Assembly: GCF_900114845.1 (NCBI RefSeq)
Contig: NZ_FOUK01000007.1
Location: forward strand, 1 to 64,000
From: Pimelobacter simplex
GTDB taxonomy: Bacteria; Actinomycetota; Actinomycetes; Propionibacteriales; Nocardioidaceae
DNA length: 64,000 nt
Direction: 5' to 3'
The stretch's first letter is position 1. Each line of letters begins with the position of its first letter. Below the pieces are notes generated by a model that worked only from the letters and a program-made list of their open reading frames with translations, searched no databases and was not told the origin of the DNA. Positions 41,638 through 50,170 of this stretch are shown here, piece by piece. The position numbers and the translations under genes were made by a program.

Positions 41638-42959
41638 CTCCGCTCCCCCGGATCGTCGTCGCCGCGCCCGCCACCGGGCAGGGCAAGACGACCGTCGCCA
41701 CCGGCCTGATGGCCGCGCTGGCGGCCGCCGGGCACGCCGTGAGCGGCCACAAGGTCGGGCCGGACTACATCGATCCCGGCTACCACGCGCTGGCCTGCGG
41801 CCGGCCCGGGCGCAACCTCGACCCGCACCTCGTCGGGGAGTCGCTCGTCGCGCCGCTGCTGCTGCACGGTGCGCGGGACGCCGACGTCGCGGTGGTCGAG
41901 GGCGTGATGGGCCTGTACGACGGGCGGATCGGCGGTTCCGGCTTCTCCTCGACGGCGCACGTCGCGGCACTGACCCGGACGCCCGTCGTCCTCGTCGTGG
42001 ACATCTCCCGCTCGACGCGCTCGATCGGTGCCGTCGTGCACGGGATGGCGACCTGGGACCCCACGGTCTCGGTCGCGGGCGTGATCCTCAACCAGGCCGG
42101 CTCTCCGCGTCATGCCGAGGAGGTGCGGTCATCGATCTCGCTGCCGGTGCTGGGGGTGATCCCGCGCGACGCCTCGATCGCGACGCCGTCGCGGCACCTG
42201 GGCCTCGTCACCGCAGCCGAGCGCGGCGAGTCCGCGGCGGTCGTCGAGCGGCTCGCGGCGGTCGTCACGGAGCACGTGGACCTCGACGCGGTGCTGGCGC
42301 TCGCCCGATCCGCACCGGCACTGGATGCGTCACCGTGGTCGCCGCCGGTGACCTCCTCCGGGTCGAGGAAGCGTGTCGCGGTCGCGGCCGGCCGCGCCTT
42401 CACCTTCCAGTACGCCGAGACCGCGGAGCTGCTGGCCGCGCACGGGTGCGACGTCGTCCCCTTCGACCCGGCGCTCGACCCCGCGCTTCCGCCCGGGACG
42501 GCCGGGCTCTACCTGGGCGGCGGCTTCCCCGAGGTGCACGCCGCGGACCTGGCCGCGAACACCCCCTTGCTGGCGGAGATCCGGGACGCCGTCCGGGACG
42601 GCCTGCCCACGGTCGCCGAGTGCGCGGGCCTGCTCTACCTCTGCCGCTCGCTCGACGGCGTGCCGATGGCGGGCGTGCTCGACGCCGACGCGGCGATGAC
42701 CCCGCGGCTGACACTGCGCTACCCGACAGCCACCGGCGCGGCCGGCACCCTGCTCACCCGGGTGGGCGAGGAGGTCACGGGGCACGAGTTCCACCGCACG
42801 ACGGTGACGCCCGGGGTCGGCGCGACGCCGGCGTGGACGGTCGAAGGCACGGCAGTGGGCTTCGCGTCGGCGAGCCTGCACGCGTCGTACCTCCACACGC
42901 ACTGGGCAGGACATCCCCAGCTGGCCGAGCGCTTCGCCGCGGCGGTGCACGGTGGCTGA
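41634..42959 (+). CDS. cobB: Hydrogenobyrinic acid a,c-diamide synthase
   Basis: A 441-residue glutamine-dependent amidase. Residues 1-190 are a DTBS-like ATPase with Walker A ATGQGKT; the C-terminal half is a class I glutamine amidotransferase with nucleophile Cys in VAECAGLLYL and GGGFPEVH before it. It amidates the a and c side chains before cobalt insertion. GTG 41634 overlaps cobO. Confidence 0.95.
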   Translation: MTPLPRIVVAAPATGQGKTTVATGLMAALAAAGHAVSGHKVGPDYIDPGYHALACGRPGRNLDPHLVGESLVAPLLLHGARDADVAVVEGVMGLYDGRIGGSGFSSTAHVAALTRTPVVLVVDISRSTRSIGAVVHGMATWDPTVSVAGVILNQAGSPRHAEEVRSSISLPVLGVIPRDASIATPSRHLGLVTAAERGESAAVVERLAAVVTEHVDLDAVLALARSAPALDASPWSPPVTSSGSRKRVAVAAGRAFTFQYAETAELLAAHGCDVVPFDPALDPALPPGTAGLYLGGGFPEVHAADLAANTPLLAEIRDAVRDGLPTVAECAGLLYLCRSLDGVPMAGVLDADAAMTPRLTLRYPTATGAAGTLLTRVGEEVTGHEFHRTTVTPGVGATPAWTVEGTAVGFASASLHASYLHTHWAGHPQLAERFAAAVHGG

Positions 42960-43947
42960 CCCCCTCCGGCACCACGGCGACGTCGAGGCCCGCGGCGCCG
43001 AGCTGGACTTCGCCGTCAACGTGTACGACGGCCCGCGCCCCCCTTGGCTCGACGCCGCCCTCCTCGCCTCCCTGTCGGACGTCGGCACCTACCCGTCGGC
43101 CGACCGCGCGCAGGCCGCCGTCGCCGCCCACCACGGCCGGCCCCTCACCGAGGCGCTCGTGACCGCCGGTGCGGCGGAGGCGTTCACGCTCGTGGCCCGG
43201 CTGCGGGCGTGGCGCCGGCCGGTCGTCGTCCATCCTCAGTTCACGGAGCCCCATGCGGCCCTGGAGCAGGCCGGGCACACGGTGACCCCGGTGATCCTGC
43301 CGCCGCCGTTCGAGCTCACCGCGGCCGCCGTACCGGACGACGCGGACCTGGTCGTCGTCGGCAACCCGACGAACCCGACCGGCGTGCTGCACCCGGCGGC
43401 CGCCGTCCGTGCGCTGCTGCGGCCGGGCCGCCTGGTCGTCGTCGACGAGGCGTTCATGGACTGCGTCCCCGGCGAACCCGAGTCGCTCGCCCCCGAGCGC
43501 CTCCCCGGCCTCCTCGTGATCCGCTCCCTCACCAAGCACTGGGGCATCCCCGGCATCCGCGCCGGCTATGTCATCGGCGACCCCGACGTCATCACCGGCC
43601 TCGCCCGCACCCAGACCCCCTGGTCCATCGCCACCACCGCCGCCGCCGCCATCGAGGCCTGCCTCTCCCCCCACGCCCAGCACGAGGCCCACCGCCGCGC
43701 CCGCACGATCGAGGACTGGCGCCACCACCTCGAGCAGGGCCTCACCCACCTCGGCATCCCCCACCTCCCCTCCTCCGCCTCCTTCGTCCTCGCCCAGCCG
43801 GGGACCGGCGTCCACGAACGCCTGCGGGCGCGCGGCATCGCCGTCCGCCGGGCGGACACCTTCCCGGGGCTGGACGGGACGTGGGTGCGGGTCGCCGTAC
43901 GACCTCGGGAGATGACGGACCACCTCCTCACCGCCCTCCGCGGCTAG
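42952..43947 (+). CDS. cobC: PLP aminotransferase-like protein CobC (Rv2231c type)
   Basis: A 331-residue fold-type I PLP enzyme. The Lys that binds PLP is in SLTKHWGIPGIRAGY; VVGNPTNPTG and VVDEAFMD bind cofactor. Family members are L-threonine-phosphate decarboxylase-like proteins that supply the aminopropanol linker; a histidinol-phosphate aminotransferase activity has also been discussed for the branch. GTG 42952 overlaps cobB by 8 bases. Last gene of the riboswitch-1 operon. Confidence 0.88.
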   Translation: MADPLRHHGDVEARGAELDFAVNVYDGPRPPWLDAALLASLSDVGTYPSADRAQAAVAAHHGRPLTEALVTAGAAEAFTLVARLRAWRRPVVVHPQFTEPHAALEQAGHTVTPVILPPPFELTAAAVPDDADLVVVGNPTNPTGVLHPAAAVRALLRPGRLVVVDEAFMDCVPGEPESLAPERLPGLLVIRSLTKHWGIPGIRAGYVIGDPDVITGLARTQTPWSIATTAAAAIEACLSPHAQHEAHRRARTIEDWRHHLEQGLTHLGIPHLPSSASFVLAQPGTGVHERLRARGIAVRRADTFPGLDGTWVRVAVRPREMTDHLLTALRG

Positions 43948-44065
43948 CGCTCAGGACCGCCGGGACCAGTTATCGACGGTCTGCGCACAGCGGTGGTGCC
44001 GGCAGCGGGGCGGGGTTAGTTTCCGAGAGCGCCTGGTCCGGGCGCGGTCTCTCGGGAGGACCGTG

Positions 44066-44707
44066 ATGGGTCGAGTTCGTTGGTCGTGGTGGGTGGGTCG
44101 TGCGCGCGCACGGTGGCGCGCTTGCGTGGTGGCGCTCGCCGTCGTCCTGGCTGGGGGTGGGGTGTCGGGGTGTGACGGCGGCTCGGCTTCGCCTTCGCCT
44201 CCCGTTGGGTCTCCTGAGGTCAGTGTGTCGGGGTCGCCTACGGGGGTGGGTGATCCTTCGCCGGCGTTGATGGTTCCGGTGTTGCCGGGGGCGGCGAAGG
44301 AGGCGAGTGAGGAGGGGGCTCGGGCTTTCGTTGGGTACTACTGGGAGTTGGTGAACTACGCGCAGGCGACGGGGGATGTTCGGCGGTTGCGGCGGGTGTC
44401 GGGGCCGAGGTGTGCGGCGTGCTCCGACTTCATCTCGCGAGTCCTGGAGCAGTACCAAAGCGGCGGACGGATCGTCGGCGGCACCAACAGCGTCACCATC
44501 GACGACCTCAGCGAGGTCACCACCAGCACGGCCTCCGCGTTTGGCTTCAAGGTGACTGCGACGGTCTCCTACGACGCCCAGACGATCGTCGCGCATGACG
44601 GCGACCAGGACAAGCGCAGTCCAGGCTCGGATGTCTTCACCGCCTACCTCCTGTGGGTGGAGAGCAAGCGCTGGCGTCTCGATGTGCTGCAGGTTGCACC
44701 GCGATGA
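44066..44707 (+). CDS. DUF6318 lipoprotein
   Basis: A 213-residue protein. ATG 44066 is chosen because GGGAGGA ends 5 bases before it; GTG 44063 is possible. A basic N terminus and hydrophobic core end in VSGC (Cys36 region), a lipobox, followed by a Ser/Pro-rich linker and a DUF6318 domain (ARAFVGYYWELVNYAQATGD, CAACSDFI). It is surface-anchored in actinobacteria, function unknown. Codon choice changes inside the gene: G- and T-ending codons up to about 44410, then C-ending. Confidence 0.8.
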   Translation: MGRVRWSWWVGRARARWRACVVALAVVLAGGGVSGCDGGSASPSPPVGSPEVSVSGSPTGVGDPSPALMVPVLPGAAKEASEEGARAFVGYYWELVNYAQATGDVRRLRRVSGPRCAACSDFISRVLEQYQSGGRIVGGTNSVTIDDLSEVTTSTASAFGFKVTATVSYDAQTIVAHDGDQDKRSPGSDVFTAYLLWVESKRWRLDVLQVAPR

Positions 44708-45453
44708 CACCGATGAGTTTCGTGGTCGCGGTCATTCTGACCACCCAACTGCTGTCGAACGACCCATGGCCGTCGCCGACTGCCAACGGAACAGCCTCCA
44801 GTGGCAGCCTAATCGTTGAGGTAACCGAACACGCCACGCACACGGGTGGTGGCTCAGCCGGCAGCGCACCGACGCAACAGGAATCCGACGCACCCTCATT
44901 CAGTGCGGGCGCTAACGCTTGCGCCGCAGCACAAGCGGTCGTTAACGCAGTCTCCGCCGCGACGGCACCGGTCACCTTCTGCCCAGGCACCACCCCCACC
45001 CAACCCACCCTCACCCTCGCCGACATCCGCCGCGCCTTCGCCGAGCTCCCCCTCCCCACCCCGACCCTCGTCATCCAACCCCCCGACAGCGTCACCCTCG
45101 TCAACTTCGACACGAACTTCTACACCGCCCACACCGCGCCCCTCACCCGCACGGTCACCCTCCTCGGCCAGCGCGTGACGATCCGGGCGACGCCGGCCGC
45201 CTACACCTGGACGTACGGCGACGGCGCGGCCCGGACGACGGCCGATCCCGGCGCGCCGTACCCCGACCTGCGGGTGACGCACCGGTACGAGCGGAAGGGC
45301 GTCTACCGGACCCGCCTCGCCATCACGTACGACGGCAGCTACCGCCTCGGGCGGGGCGGTCCGTGGCGGGCGATTCCCGGGAGGGTCACGGTGGCCGGTG
45401 CGCCGCAGGGGCTGCGGGCGGTCGAGGCGACGCCCACGCTCGTCGGGTACTGA
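44704..45453 (+). CDS. Secreted PKD-like protein
   Basis: A 249-residue protein whose ATG overlaps the lipoprotein stop. A weak signal peptide or anchor lies at residues 1-20, then a Ser/Gly/Ala-rich stretch, and a C-terminal part with AYTWTYGDGAARTTADPGA and THRYERKGVYRTRLAITYDG, the core pattern of PKD domains. The two genes probably form a small cell-surface operon unrelated to B12. Function unknown. Confidence 0.7.
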   Translation: MTPMSFVVAVILTTQLLSNDPWPSPTANGTASSGSLIVEVTEHATHTGGGSAGSAPTQQESDAPSFSAGANACAAAQAVVNAVSAATAPVTFCPGTTPTQPTLTLADIRRAFAELPLPTPTLVIQPPDSVTLVNFDTNFYTAHTAPLTRTVTLLGQRVTIRATPAAYTWTYGDGAARTTADPGAPYPDLRVTHRYERKGVYRTRLAITYDGSYRLGRGGPWRAIPGRVTVAGAPQGLRAVEATPTLVGY

Positions 45454-45539
45454 GGGCGGCGTCGGGGAGGGGCTGGTGTGGGGGGCGGAGTCCACGGAAC
45501 AACCCGGCACTGCCCAGGGGCCGCGAATTGCCCTAGAGT

Positions 45540-45660
45540 CCGTACTTGCAGGCTCGAGGAAGCCGGTGAGATTCCGGCACAGTCGCGCTACTGTGACATC
45601 GCCTCCGACCTCCGACGTGAGGGCAGAGCGGTGGAGTCAGACCCGAAGGCCTGCCACCTC
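45540..45660 (+). ncRNA. Cobalamin riboswitch 2 (cbtBA-cobD)
   Basis: GAGGAAGCCGGTGAGATTCC (45556-45575), CACAGTCGCGCTACTGTGA (45579-45597) and GAGTCAGACCCGAAGGCCTG (45634-45653) follow the B12 aptamer consensus closely. It lies 40 bases before cbtB, so cobalamin should repress cobalt uptake and cobD. Confidence 0.92.
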
Positions 45661-45700
45661 ACCACTACGTCAAGGGACGCAGAATCCCTCAGGAGGATCC

Positions 45701-45919
45701 ATGTCGCAGTCGTCTGCTGCTCCGGTCGCCCCGGCCATCCAGCTCCCCACCGTTCCGCTGCTCCAGCTGGGCACGTGGGTCGTCTTCTTCGGTCTGCTGG
45801 CGATGCTGGCGATCTTCTTCGTGAGCGCCGACCAGGGGGCGATCTCGATCCCGGCCGGCAACGCGGTGCACGAGTGGGTGCACGACGCGCGGCACCTCCT
45901 CGGCTACCCCTGCCACTGA
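45701..45919 (+). CDS. cbtB: Cobalt transporter subunit CbtB
   Basis: A 72-residue protein with one transmembrane helix (about 24-44) and a His-rich C terminus (HEWVHDARHLLGYPCH) suited to binding cobalt, the layout of CbtB. ATG 45701 follows AGGAGG. It works with CbtA, a riboswitch-controlled cobalt importer. Confidence 0.92.
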   Translation: MSQSSAAPVAPAIQLPTVPLLQLGTWVVFFGLLAMLAIFFVSADQGAISIPAGNAVHEWVHDARHLLGYPCH

Positions 45920-45931
45920 GCGGCGGGGACG

Positions 45932-46741
45932 ATGTCGAGCACCGTTCCTGGGGAGAAGTCTGCCCTGACGCCGGGGGCGTTCCTGCTGCGCGGCCTCATC
46001 GCCGGCCTGGTGGCCGGTCTGTTCACGTTCGCGGTGGCCTTCGCGCTGGGTGAGCCGCACGTGGACGACGCGATCGCGCTCGAGGAGGCCCAGTCGGCCG
46101 CCGCGCCGGCGCCTGCGGCCGAGGAGGCCGAGCACGAGGAGCCCGGGATGGTCGAGATCTCCCGGGAGAACCAGAAGAGCTGGGGCCTGCTGACCGGCAC
46201 CCTCGCGATCGGTACGGCGCTGGGCGGGCTCACCGCGCTCGCGGTGGCCGCCGTCGTGGGCCGGCTGCGAGGCCTGGGCGCCCGCGGGTCGACGGCACTG
46301 GTGGCGCTGATCGGGTTCGTCTCGATCGCGCTGGTCCCGTTCCTCAAGTACCCGGCGACGCCGCCGGCCGTCGGCGACCCGGACACCATCAACGGCCGGA
46401 CCGTGGAGTACTTCGCGATGCTGCTGGTCTCGGTCCTCGCCGCGATCGCAGCGGTCGTGGTCGCGCGCCGCCTGGCGGAGCGCATCGACGGGTTCACGGC
46501 GGTCGTCCTGGCGGGTATCGGATACCTGGCCGTCGTCGCCGTGACGGCCGCGCTGCTGCCGACGGTCGACGAGCTGGGCTCCTTCCCGGCCGACACGCTC
46601 TGGTACTTCCGCCGCTCCTCGCTGCTCACCCTCGCCACCCTGTGGGGCGTGCTCGGGGTCGTGCTGACGGGCCTCGTCGGGAAGCTGTACGACCGGGCCA
46701 CCGCGGACGCCGAGCGCCGCGCCCTCGCCGCCAGCCTGTGA
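45932..46741 (+). CDS. cbtA: Cobalt transporter subunit CbtA
   Basis: A 269-residue membrane protein with six hydrophobic segments and an acidic-histidine loop (EEAEHEEPGM) between the first two. FLLRGLIAGLVAGLFTFAVA at the start and VPFLKYPATPPAVGDPDTI are typical for CbtA. It starts 12 bases after cbtB and overlaps cobD. Confidence 0.92.
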   Translation: MSSTVPGEKSALTPGAFLLRGLIAGLVAGLFTFAVAFALGEPHVDDAIALEEAQSAAAPAPAAEEAEHEEPGMVEISRENQKSWGLLTGTLAIGTALGGLTALAVAAVVGRLRGLGARGSTALVALIGFVSIALVPFLKYPATPPAVGDPDTINGRTVEYFAMLLVSVLAAIAAVVVARRLAERIDGFTAVVLAGIGYLAVVAVTAALLPTVDELGSFPADTLWYFRRSSLLTLATLWGVLGVVLTGLVGKLYDRATADAERRALAASL

Positions 46742-47658
46742 GCAGCACCGCCACCGGACTCCTCCTCGGCCTCGCCGCGGACCGCCTCCTCGGCGACCCG
46801 CGGCGCGGCCACCCGGTGGCGGGCTTCGGGCGGGTCGCGGCGGCGCTCGAGCGGCGCACCTGGCGCGACCACCGGGCCGCGGGCGTCGTCCACGTGGCGC
46901 TGCTCGTCGGCGGGACGGTCGCGCTGGCCCGCGCCCCCGAGCAGGTACGACGTCCCGTCCCGCGCACGCTCCTGACGGCCGCGGCCACCTGGGTGGTCGT
47001 GGGCGGCACGTCGCTCGACCGCGAGGCGGCCGCCGTCGGCCGTCACCTCGCCGCCGGCGACCTGCCGGCCGCGCGGGAGCAGCTCACCCACCTGGTCGGG
47101 CGCGACACCTCGCAGCTCGACGAGGCAGAGATCGTCCGGGCGACCCTGGAGTCGCTCGCCGAGAACACGTCGGACGCCGTCGTCGCGCCGCTGGTGTGGG
47201 GGGCGATCGCCGGGATCCCCGGCCTGCTGGGCTATCGCGCCGCCAACACGCTCGACGCGATGATCGGCCACCGCAGCCCGCGCTACGAGCGGTTCGGGTG
47301 GGCAGCGGCCCGGTTCGACGACCTGCTCAACCTGCCGGGCGCCCGGCTGAGCGCCGCGCTCGCCGTCGTCCTCGGCGACGACCCCGCGCGCGCCTGGCGC
47401 ACGTGGCGCAAGGACGCCGGGGGCCACCCGAGCCCCAATGCGGGCCCGGTGGAGGCGGCGTTCGCGGGTGCGCTCGGCATCCGGCTCGGGGGGACCAACG
47501 ACTACGGCGGCCGGGTCGAGCACCGCGCCGTGATGGGCGACGGCCCACCGCCCGCGCGGGCGGACCTGGAGCGCGCCCGGGTGCTCGCCCGCCGGATCGG
47601 CGTCACGGCGGGACTCATCTGCGCCGCGGGAGCCGCGGCCGGGCTCAGGAGCCGATGA
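46738..47658 (+). CDS. cobD: Adenosylcobinamide-phosphate synthase (CbiB/CobD)
   Basis: A 306-residue membrane enzyme that attaches aminopropanol (phosphate) to adenosylcobyric acid. DRLLGDPRRGHPVAGFGRV at the N terminus, SLAENTSDAVVAPLVWGAI and KDAGGHPSPNAGPVEAAFAG are family signatures. GTG 46738 overlaps cbtA. Named cobD in the aerobic-pathway nomenclature (cbiB in Salmonella). Confidence 0.94.
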   Translation: MSSTATGLLLGLAADRLLGDPRRGHPVAGFGRVAAALERRTWRDHRAAGVVHVALLVGGTVALARAPEQVRRPVPRTLLTAAATWVVVGGTSLDREAAAVGRHLAAGDLPAAREQLTHLVGRDTSQLDEAEIVRATLESLAENTSDAVVAPLVWGAIAGIPGLLGYRAANTLDAMIGHRSPRYERFGWAAARFDDLLNLPGARLSAALAVVLGDDPARAWRTWRKDAGGHPSPNAGPVEAAFAGALGIRLGGTNDYGGRVEHRAVMGDGPPPARADLERARVLARRIGVTAGLICAAGAAAGLRSR

Positions 47659-48019
47659 TCCCGTCGGCGTTCCGGCCCACCCAGCGCAGCAGCGGCACCA
47701 GCACCTCGGCGAGCTCCTCGCCGAGCGGGGTGAGGCTGTAGTCGACCCGCGGCGGCATGACCGGCTGCTGCTCGCGGTGGACCAGACCGTCGGCCTCCAG
47801 GGTCTTCAGCGTCTGGGCCAGCATCTTCTCGCTGATCCCCTGGGCCCGGCGGCGCAGGTCGCTCCAGCGCTGGGCGCCGTCGGTGAGCGAGACGAGGACG
47901 AGCACGCCCCACTTGCTCATCACGTGGTCGAGCAGGACCCGGCTCGAGCAGGCGGCCGGGAAGACCCCGCCGGGGAACTGCTCGAAGATCGGCAGCTCCG
48001 TCGTCGCACTCTCTGTCAC
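47645..48019 (-). CDS. HxlR-family transcriptional regulator
   Basis: A 124-residue winged-helix regulator. It has Cys24 in the N terminus (AACSSRVLLDHVMSKWG), the LRRRAQGISEKMLAQTLKTLE recognition helix and YSLTPLGEELAEVL at the end, all typical of HxlR/QorR. In QorR-type proteins that Cys senses oxidants or quinones. It is divergent from the QorB-like gene at 48130 and is its probable repressor. It overlaps the end of cobD on the opposite strand. Confidence 0.9.
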   Translation of the reverse strand: MTESATTELPIFEQFPGGVFPAACSSRVLLDHVMSKWGVLVLVSLTDGAQRWSDLRRRAQGISEKMLAQTLKTLEADGLVHREQQPVMPPRVDYSLTPLGEELAEVLVPLLRWVGRNADGIIGS

Positions 48020-48022
48020 GGA

Positions 48023-48047
48023 AGTACCTTACTTCAAAGTGCGTACT
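48023..48047. promoter_or_regulatory. Putative HxlR operator
   Basis: AGTAC (48023-48027) and GTACT (48043-48047) form an inverted repeat with 15-base spacing in the divergent gap between the HxlR regulator and its likely target. Confidence 0.5.
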
Positions 48048-48129
48048 AACCAATGGGAAGTAACTCCCCGACGGGCCGGTTGACGAGGACGTAACCCACC
48101 ACCGCACGTCCTCCGGAAGGAACCACCTC

Positions 48130-48978
48130 ATGTCTCTCGTCGTCACCGGTGCCACCGGCCACCTCGGCCGCCTCGCCGTCTCCGCGCTGCTCGCGAAGGG
48201 TGTCCCCGCCGACCAGGTGCTCGCGCTCGGCCGCGACGAGGAGCGCCTCGCCGGGCTCGCCGCGCTCGGCGTCCGCACCCAGCGCGCCGACTACGGCGAC
48301 CGGGCGAGCCTCGACGCCGCCTTCGCCGGCGCGGAGCGCGTCCTGTTCGTCTCCGGCAGCGAGGTCGGCAACCGGCTGCCCCAGCACCACAACGTCATCG
48401 CCGCCGCGAAGGACGCCGGTGTGCAGCTGCTCGCCTACACGAGCATCGCGAACGCCGACACCGCCGGGCTCACCCTCGCCGTGGAGCACAAGGCCACCGA
48501 GGAGGCCATCGTCGCCTCCGGCGTCCCGCACACCTTCCTGCGCAACAGCTGGTACCTGGAGAACTACACCGACCAGCTCCCGACGTACCTCCAGCACGGT
48601 GCGGTCCTGGCCGCGGCCGGCGACGGCAAGGTGAGCGCCGCGACCCGCGCGGACTTCGCCGAGGCCGCCGCGAGCGCCCTCCTGGCCGAGCAGCCGGCCG
48701 CGGTCTACGAGCTGGGCGGCGCGGGCTTCACCCTCGCCGAGCTCGCCGCGACCGTCTCCGAGGTCACCGGCCAGCAGGTCGCCTACGCCGACGTGCCCGC
48801 CGCCGAGCTCGTCGCCACCCTGACCGGCGCCGGCGTGCCGCAGCCGTTCGCCGAGGTCCTCGCGGACGCCGACCTGGGCCTGGCCCGCGGCGACCTGTAC
48901 GTCGCCCCCACCGACCTGGAGACGCTGCTCGGCCGCCCGGCGACCTCGCTGGCCGACGCCGTCCGCGCCGCGGTCTGA
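48130..48978 (+). CDS. NAD(P)H:quinone oxidoreductase-like protein (QorB/YtfG type)
   Basis: A 282-residue atypical short-chain dehydrogenase. The nucleotide-binding motif VTGATGHLGRLAV is at residues 4-16; SYTSIAN-like sequence (LAYTSIANADTAGL) and LRNSWYLENYTDQL follow the YtfG/QorB pattern. It reduces quinones without producing semiquinone radicals in its E. coli counterpart. ATG 48130 follows GGAAGGA. Controlled by the adjacent HxlR protein by inference. Confidence 0.88.
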   Translation: MSLVVTGATGHLGRLAVSALLAKGVPADQVLALGRDEERLAGLAALGVRTQRADYGDRASLDAAFAGAERVLFVSGSEVGNRLPQHHNVIAAAKDAGVQLLAYTSIANADTAGLTLAVEHKATEEAIVASGVPHTFLRNSWYLENYTDQLPTYLQHGAVLAAAGDGKVSAATRADFAEAAASALLAEQPAAVYELGGAGFTLAELAATVSEVTGQQVAYADVPAAELVATLTGAGVPQPFAEVLADADLGLARGDLYVAPTDLETLLGRPATSLADAVRAAV

Positions 48979-49019
48979 GAGCAGAGGTGCCCGCTGGGCG
49001 GGCGTGTCACGATCGGGTC

Positions 49020-49442
49020 ATGACGAACGATGACGAGCACGTCCGTCCCGACGGCGTCGACGACCTGACGGTCGAGGCGCTCGGCAACATCTCCGAGGCG
49101 CTGGAGGCGGTCGAGGTCGCCCGGGGGCACCTCTACGCCTTCCACCGGATGAGCGGCACCGCCGACCTCACCCTCGGCAAGGGCGTCGACCAGCTCCGCG
49201 AGGCGGGGCACGGCGACCTGGCCGACCGGATCGAGCGCGAGCTGGTCGGGCGCAACGTCCTCCAGGGGCGGTGGACCTTCCAGGTCGTCGAGGAGTACGA
49301 CGACGGCTACTACGCCACGTTCAAGGAGCTCGAGCAGGTGGCCCGCGACGCCCTCGTCGCGGGCCGCCGGCACCTCTACGAGGCGGAGATGAAGGAGGAC
49401 CGGCGCACCCACGGCCGGCCCGGCCACGAGCGCCGTCCCTAG
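49020..49442 (+). CDS. Hypothetical protein
   Basis: A 140-residue acidic protein from ATG 49020. It is mostly helical (LGNISEALEAVEVARGHLYA) with a beta pair in the middle (WTFQVVEEYDDGYYATF) and an Arg/His-rich end. It looks like a widely conserved actinobacterial small protein but I cannot name it. It overlaps the end of cobK on the opposite strand by 4 bases. Confidence 0.65.
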   Translation: MTNDDEHVRPDGVDDLTVEALGNISEALEAVEVARGHLYAFHRMSGTADLTLGKGVDQLREAGHGDLADRIERELVGRNVLQGRWTFQVVEEYDDGYYATFKELEQVARDALVAGRRHLYEAEMKEDRRTHGRPGHERRP

Positions 49443-50170
49443 CGCGCGGCCAGCCAGGCGACGACCGCGTCGACGTCGGCCACCGTGGTCACGCCCTCGG
49501 GCGCCGGCGGCCGGCGGACCACCACCACGGGGATCCCGCGCTCGGCGGCGGCCTCCATCTTGGGCCAGGTGTGGCTGCCGCCGGAGTCCTTGGTGACGAG
49601 GACGTCGCGGTCGGCGAGCAGCGCCCGCTCCCCCTCCAGCGTGTAGGGCCCGCGGGAGGTGAGCAGCTCCCAGGCCGACGGCACGTCGAGGTCCGGCGGG
49701 TCGACGACCCGGGCGAGCGCCTCGTGGTCGTGCAGCGCCGGCACGAACCGGGCGAGCTCCTGGCGCCCGACCGTCAGGAACGGCCGGGTGCCGAGCTCGC
49801 CGGCGACGACCGCGGCCTCCTCGTGGGTGCGCACCCAGATCCACGAGGGCGTGGCCCGCTCCGCCCAGCCGGGCCGCTCGAGCCGCAGCAGCGGTACGCC
49901 CGCTGCGGCGCAGGCCGCCGCGGCATTGCGCGAGATGCCCGCCGCGAACGGGTGCGTCGCGTCGACCACGACATCGAAGTCCGCGAGCGCCGCCTGCAGC
50001 CCGGGGACTCCCCCGAAGCCGCCGATGCGCACCTCACCGACCGGCAGCCGGGGCCGGGCGACCCGCCCGGCGAGCGACGAGACGACCGGGACGCCGCCGT
50101 CGACCAGGCGGGCGGCCAGGGCCCGGGCCTCGCCGGTGCCGCCGAGCAGCAGCACCCGCTTCCCGGTCAT
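49439..50170 (-). CDS. cobK: Precorrin-6A reductase
   Basis: A 243-residue NADPH-dependent reductase. LLLGGTGEARALA at the N terminus, DATHPFAAGISRNAAAAC and TKDSGGSHTWPKMEAA are diagnostic for CobK/CbiJ. ATG 50170 overlaps the stop of cobQ. Last gene of the cobN operon. Confidence 0.94.
   Translation of the reverse strand: MTGKRVLLLGGTGEARALAARLVDGGVPVVSSLAGRVARPRLPVGEVRIGGFGGVPGLQAALADFDVVVDATHPFAAGISRNAAAACAAAGVPLLRLERPGWAERATPSWIWVRTHEEAAVVAGELGTRPFLTVGRQELARFVPALHDHEALARVVDPPDLDVPSAWELLTSRGPYTLEGERALLADRDVLVTKDSGGSHTWPKMEAAAERGIPVVVVRRPPAPEGVTTVADVDAVVAWLAAR

Noticed and set aside
43560..43800. Run of C-ending codons and CCACC strings in cobC
   Set aside because: The protein remains a normal PLP enzyme through this part, so it is codon preference rather than a repeat or CRISPR array.
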